8,459 bases of DNA from Frankiales bacterium. Lineage in GTDB: Bacteria; Actinomycetota; Actinomycetes; Mycobacteriales; SCTD01. The translations under genes and the position numbers were made by a program. Positions 5,901 to 8,459 of this stretch are shown here, one piece after another. Under the pieces are notes generated by a model. It made no database searches. It had not been told where the DNA came from and saw nothing but the letters and a program-made list of their open reading frames with translations. Every line of letters begins with the position of its first letter. The first letter of the stretch is position 1. The DNA lies in assembly GCA_025465145.1 (NCBI GenBank), contig JAODNS010000161.1:1-8459 (forward strand), in the 5' to 3' direction.

Positions 5901-7595
5901 CGCCGCGCCATCCGGGTGCGGATCGCGGGCGAGGAGCGGTGGCTCGCGATCGAGGACGCCGGCCGCGTGCGGGACGCGCTCGGGGTGCCGCTGCCGGTCG
6001 GCGTGCCGGAGGCGTTCACCGAGCCCGTGGCGGACCCGGTCGGCGACCTCGTCGGCCGCTACGCGCGCACGCACGGCCCGTTCCTGGTCGGGGACGTGGC
6101 GGCGCGCTTGGGGCTGGGCGTCGCGGTCGTCGAGTCGACGCTCGGCCGGCTGTCCGCGACCGGCCGGGTCGCGCATGGCGAGTTCCGGCCCGGCGGCAGC
6201 GGGTTGGAGTGGTGCGACGCGGAGGTGCTGCGCTCGCTGCGCCGCCGCTCGCTGGCCAAGCTGCGCAAGGAGGTCGAGCCGGTCCCGCCGGAGACGCTCG
6301 CCCGCTTCCTGCCGCAGTGGCAGGGCCTCGGCACGGCCGCCGGCCGCGGTGCCGACGGGCTGCTGCGCGCGGTCGAGCAGCTGCAGGGCGCCGCCGTACC
6401 CGCGTCCGCGCTGGAGACGCTGGTGCTGCCGTCCCGCGTCGCCGGCTACACCGGCTCGCTGCTCGACGAGCTGACCGCGTCCGGCGAGGTGCTGTGGGCC
6501 GGCCAGGGGTCGCTGCCCGGCAGCGACGGCTGGGTGTCGCTGCAGCTCGCCGACACAGCCGACCTGCTGCTGCCCCCGTACGGCGAGGTCACCCTGACGC
6601 CCGTGCACACCGCCGTTCTGGACGCACTGGACGGTGGCGGCGCGCTGTTCTTCCGCTCGCTGTCGGAGCGGGCCGGCATCACGGACGACCAGGCGCTGGC
6701 TGCGGCGGTCTGGGACCTGGTGTGGGCGGGGTACCTCACGAACGACACGATCGCGCCGCTGCGCACCCTGCTCGGCACCGGCAAGACGGCCCACTCGTCG
6801 AAGCGCGGGCCGGTGAAGCAGCGATCCCGGTACGGCCGGCCGGTGATGCCGTCGCGCACCGGTCCGCCGACCGTTGCCGGCCGCTGGTCGCTGCTGCCGG
6901 CTCGCGACGCCGACCCGACCCGGCGGACGCACGCGCTGGCCGAGGCGCTGCTCGACCGGCACGGCGTCGTCACCCGTGGCGCCGTCGTCGCCGAGCGCGC
7001 ACCCGGCGGCTTCTCGACGGTCTACCAGGTGCTCAAGGCGTTCGAGGAGGCCGGCCGCGTCCGCCGCGGGTACTTCGTGGAGGGGCTCGGCGCGGCGCAG
7101 TTCGCCGCCCCCGGCGCCGTCGACCGGATGCGCGCGCTGGCTGCCGCGCGGCCGTCGGACGACGAGCCGCTGTGGTCGACGCCGGTGCCGGGCGGGTGGG
7201 ACCTCGGCTCCCAGCGCAAGCGGCGCGACGAGGCGCGGGCGGTCGTGCTGGCCGCGACGGACCCGGCGAACCCGTACGGCGCGGCACTCCCGTGGCCGGC
7301 GTCGGACGGCGGCCACCGCCCCGGCCGCAAGGCGGGCGCTCTGGTCGTGCTCGTCGACGGGCAGCTCGTGCTCTACGTCGAGCGCGGCGGCAAGACTTTG
7401 CTGTCGTTCCGCGACGAGGACACCTGCCTCGCGCCCGCCGTGGACGCGCTCGCGCTCGCCGTGCGGGACGGCGCGCTGGGTCGGCTGACGGTGGAGAAGG
7501 CGGACGGCGAGCCGGCGCTGACCTCGCCGCTCGGGCTCGCGCTGGAGGCGGCCGGCTTCCGGCCCACCCCGCGGGGCCTCCGACTGCGCGCCTGA
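2910..7595 (+). CDS. lhr: Lhr, long-form superfamily 2 DNA helicase
   Basis: Lhr is an ATP-driven 3'-to-5' translocase and RNA:DNA/DNA helicase tied to DNA repair. At 1561 residues this is the full-length form (E. coli about 1540, mycobacteria about 1510). Motifs in order are PTPAQ (22–26), Walker A APTGSGKT (43–50), motif II DEVH (167–170), motif III SAT (202–204), TIVFTNSRR (285–293), motif V ATSSLELGIDMG (409–420) and motif VI QRVGRAGH (439–446). A winged helix and β-barrel core follow (roughly 490–860), including the Lhr-typical HSPFGAQVNQPW. Then comes the long C-terminal region with AlkZ-like winged helices, ending TPRGLRLRA. GTG at 2910 is chosen because the helicase fold begins within 25 residues of it; extension upstream only reads through the GNAT gene out of frame. 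Residues about 313–372 are an Ala/Gly/Pro-rich insert encoded by a palindromic repeat (see 3846–4024). It falls in a surface linker, so the enzyme is probably active. Lhr near recA is seen in other actinomycetes. Confidence 0.96.
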   Translation: MSALDRFSPATRAWFEGAFAAPTPAQEGAWDAISSGRDTLVVAPTGSGKTLSAFLWSLDRLASTPPPEEPRHRCRVLYISPLKALAVDVERNLRAPLTGIRQAAQRLDLPVPDLKVGIRSGDTPADERRAFNKVPPDVFITTPESLFLVLTSAARDSLRGVETVILDEVHAVSGTKRGAHLALSLERLDALLDKPAQRVGLSATVRPIDEVARFLGGAREVVVVQPPSTKTIEVEVVVPVEDMGELGEASGPVMGGSAAGAPPRASIWPAVEERIVDLIEAHRSTIVFTNSRRLCERLTSRLNEIATERAYEAPTPAPLPLDDRRGDSRIEGSADGPAAAFAASIMSRPAGSAGVKPAGFPAQFAGAAGVGAPSGAVEIARAHHGSVSREQRAEIEEALKAGRLPAVVATSSLELGIDMGAVDLVVQVESPPSVASGLQRVGRAGHQVGAISRGVILPKYRGDLVQCAVVAERMVDGGIEATTYPRNPLDVLAQQVVAMCAMETWTVDELAALVRRSAPFAGLPQRALEAVLDMLSGRYPSDEFAELRPRITWDRVTGVLAGRPGAQRLAVTSGGTIPDRGMFGVFLVGEKGSRVGELDEEMVYESRVGDVFLLGSSAWRIEDITHDRVLVTPAPGQPGKMPYWHGDAPGRPIELGRALGAFLRELSALDDDGAQTRLREAGLDELASANLLAYLAEQREATGRLPDDRTILVERFRDELGDWRVAIHSPFGAQVNQPWSLALTARLRESYGVDVQSMHSDDGIVLRLPETEDAPSGLIATFEPAEVEPAVQAEVGGSALFASRFRECAARALLLPKRNPGRRSPLWQQRQKSAQLLQVASQYGSFPVVLETMREVLQDVFDVPGLVQLMKDVEARKVRLVEVETPSPSPFARSLLFGYIGAFMYEGDAPLAERRAQALSLDSSLLAELLGQAELRELIDADALTEVESESSRLAPERHVKDLEGVADLLRVLGDLTTAEVLARGGQATWLAELEESRRAIRVRIAGEERWLAIEDAGRVRDALGVPLPVGVPEAFTEPVADPVGDLVGRYARTHGPFLVGDVAARLGLGVAVVESTLGRLSATGRVAHGEFRPGGSGLEWCDAEVLRSLRRRSLAKLRKEVEPVPPETLARFLPQWQGLGTAAGRGADGLLRAVEQLQGAAVPASALETLVLPSRVAGYTGSLLDELTASGEVLWAGQGSLPGSDGWVSLQLADTADLLLPPYGEVTLTPVHTAVLDALDGGGALFFRSLSERAGITDDQALAAAVWDLVWAGYLTNDTIAPLRTLLGTGKTAHSSKRGPVKQRSRYGRPVMPSRTGPPTVAGRWSLLPARDADPTRRTHALAEALLDRHGVVTRGAVVAERAPGGFSTVYQVLKAFEEAGRVRRGYFVEGLGAAQFAAPGAVDRMRALAAARPSDDEPLWSTPVPGGWDLGSQRKRRDEARAVVLAATDPANPYGAALPWPASDGGHRPGRKAGALVVLVDGQLVLYVERGGKTLLSFRDEDTCLAPAVDALALAVRDGALGRLTVEKADGEPALTSPLGLALEAAGFRPTPRGLRLRA
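3874..3946. repeat. Exact 16-bp inverted repeat, 41-nt spacer
   Basis: ATGATCGACGCGGCGA (3874–3889) is the exact reverse complement of TCGCCGCGTCGATCAT (3931–3946). It forms the central stem of the element in lhr. The left arm overlaps the shorter CCCTCGATG/CATCGAGGG stem (3868–3876/3896–3904), so the two stems cannot form together in full. Confidence 0.9.
3974..3989. repeat. Perfect 16-bp palindrome
   Basis: GAAGCCAGCTGGCTTC reads the same on both strands with no loop. It lies in the right half of the element in lhr, flanked by CCGG tetramers at 3967–3970 and 3990–3993 that could lengthen the stem with a bulge. It encodes VKPAGF of the insert peptide. Confidence 0.9.
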
Positions 7596-7615
7596 GGAGC
7601 GGGTACGGCGCCTGC

Positions 7616-8317
7616 GTGACGGACGTGCGGGTCGGGCTGTGCGGCTGGTCCACGTCGATGACGTCGTACGTCCGGCAGTTCCCGCTCGTCGAGGTGCAGC
7701 ACACCTTCTACGAGCCGCCCTCGGATGCGCTGCTGGCCAAGTGGCGGCGGGAGGTGCCGACCCGCTTCGAGTTCACCATCAAGGCGTGGCAGTACGTCAC
7801 GCACGAGTGCGGCAGCCCGACGTACCGGCGGGCGAAGACGCAGCCGCCGCGCGGTGAGGTCGGCGGCTTCCGCACGACGCCGCCGGTGCTCGCGGCCTGG
7901 CAGCGGACGCTCGAGTGCGCGGCGGTCCTCGAGGCGACGGCCGTCCTGCTGCAGTGCCCGAAGAGCTTCCGGCCGACCGAGGACAACGTCGCCCGGCTGC
8001 GCGCGTTCGTGCAGCAGGCGGAGCGGCCCGTCCGGCTGCTGTGGGAGCCGCGCGGGAACTGGCCGGAGAGCCTGCTGCGCGAGCTGTGCGCCGAGCTCGA
8101 CCTCGTCCACGTGGTGGACCCGATGGTGACCGAGACGGTGACGCCGGAGCAGACCTACTACCGGCTGCACGGCACGACCGGCTCCCGGCACGTGCACTCC
8201 GACGACGAGCTGCACCGGTTGCGCGACCTCGTGGACGGGCGCCCGGCGCCGTACGTGCTGTTCAACAACCTGCCGCGGATCGGTGACGCGCAGCGGTTCC
8301 TGCAGCTGCTCGGCTGA
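7616..8317 (+). CDS. DUF72 (YecE-like) TIM-barrel protein
   Basis: This 233-residue protein opens with VRVGLCGWSTSMTSYVRQF and the block VEVQHTFYEPPS (25–36). A typical ALLAKWRREVPTRFEFTIKAWQYVTHE follows, then LLQCPKSFRPTEDN, LLWEPRGNWPES, YYRLHGTTGSRH, and near the end PYVLFNNLPRIGDAQRFLQLL. These are the DUF72/YecE signatures, a TIM-barrel-like family of unknown biochemical role with conserved acidic and aromatic residues. It is near full length; many relatives are 240–280 residues. The GTG at 7616 is the first usable in-frame start after lhr. GAGGAG at 7594–7599 overlaps the lhr stop but is 16 bases from the GTG, longer than usual. It is the last gene of the cluster and is followed by a terminator hairpin. 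Function cannot be assigned beyond family. Confidence 0.9.
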   Translation: MTDVRVGLCGWSTSMTSYVRQFPLVEVQHTFYEPPSDALLAKWRREVPTRFEFTIKAWQYVTHECGSPTYRRAKTQPPRGEVGGFRTTPPVLAAWQRTLECAAVLEATAVLLQCPKSFRPTEDNVARLRAFVQQAERPVRLLWEPRGNWPESLLRELCAELDLVHVVDPMVTETVTPEQTYYRLHGTTGSRHVHSDDELHRLRDLVDGRPAPYVLFNNLPRIGDAQRFLQLLG

Positions 8318-8331
8318 GACCTCTGGACACG

Positions 8332-8365
8332 GCAGAGGCCGCTCCCGGTGGGAAGCGGCCTCTGC
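8332..8365. terminator. Strong hairpin between convergent genes
   Basis: GCAGAGGCCGCT (8332–8343) pairs exactly with AGCGGCCTCTGC (8354–8365). The stem continues as CCC/GGG past one bulged A (8353) to a three-base loop GGT. It starts 15 bp after the DUF72 stop and ends 17 bp before the end of the convergent minus-strand gene, so it can serve both. No U-run follows, which is common for actinobacterial terminators. A CCTCTG at 8320–8325 can instead pair with CAGAGG at 8333–8338, giving a competing small hairpin. Confidence 0.85.
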
Positions 8366-8381
8366 GGACGTGCGGGCGGTG

Positions 8382-8459
8382 CTAGCCCGCGTTGCGGCGG
8401 CGGTAGACCGTGACGACGCCGGCGGCGCCGAGCAGGGCCAGCGCGCCGAGCCCCAGCGC
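8382..8459 (-). CDS. C-terminal tail of a membrane-anchored protein (cut by window edge)
   Basis: The last 25 codons read ALGLGALALLGAAGVVTVYRRRNAG followed by TAG (8384–8382). A hydrophobic stretch of about 18 residues followed by a short Arg-rich tail is what sortase-anchored or tail-anchored surface proteins show at their C-terminus. An LPXTG-like motif, if present, would lie just upstream, beyond the window. The gene converges on the DUF72 gene and shares its terminator hairpin. The frame and stop are clear, but 25 codons are little evidence for a gene or function; an unrelated protein ending in a membrane helix is equally possible. Confidence 0.5.
   Translation of the reverse strand, partial: ALGLGALALLGAAGVVTVYRRRNAG

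Noticed and set aside
5157..7316. 719-codon minus-strand open frame opposite lhr
   Set aside because: Shadow of lhr: composition is Arg/Gln/Ala-rich, with no domain-like segments and no sensible ribosome site.
5939..7615. In-frame extension of the DUF72 gene back into lhr
   Set aside because: The extension is an Arg-rich shadow of lhr; DUF72 proteins begin near the GTG at 7616.

Overview
The window is high-GC DNA with GC-rich third codon positions. It carries the actinobacterial gene pair DUF3046–recA, a mycobacterial-type LexA box and a long-form Lhr helicase. The source is therefore an actinomycete (Actinomycetota); genus and family cannot be fixed from the sequence.

Layout. At the left edge, on the minus strand, lies recA (N-terminal 179 residues, cut by the window edge). 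Upstream of it, on the same strand, is a 62-residue DUF3046 gene. The 197-bp gap between them (539–735) holds a perfect LexA box and a promoter resembling the RecA/LexA-independent (ClpR-type) damage-inducible recA promoter of mycobacteria. A 43-bp divergent gap leads to a plus-strand cluster of five tightly packed genes. These are citrate synthase, a four-helix CopD-like membrane protein, a small COG2388-type GNAT acetyltransferase-like protein, the 1561-residue helicase Lhr, and a DUF72 (YecE-like) protein. Spacings of 0, 29, 17 and 20 bp suggest one transcript. A strong hairpin (8332–8365) follows and lies between the DUF72 gene and a convergent minus-strand gene. Only the last 25 codons of that gene are visible, and they look like a C-terminal membrane anchor.

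Functional theme. recA and lhr are both DNA-repair genes and DUF3046 is a regular neighbour of recA, so the window is a DNA-repair neighbourhood with citrate synthase placed at the head of the lhr cluster.

The most unusual feature is about 179 bp inside lhr (3846–4024). It has imperfect terminal inverted repeats, an exact 16-bp inverted repeat with a 41-nt spacer, and a perfect 16-bp palindrome. Its codon usage is sharply different: 13 of about 61 codons end in A or T, against almost none in the adjoining coding sequence. It adds about 60 Ala/Gly/Pro-rich residues in the linker between helicase motifs IV and V without breaking the frame. It looks like a palindromic mobile repeat that has been absorbed into the protein.
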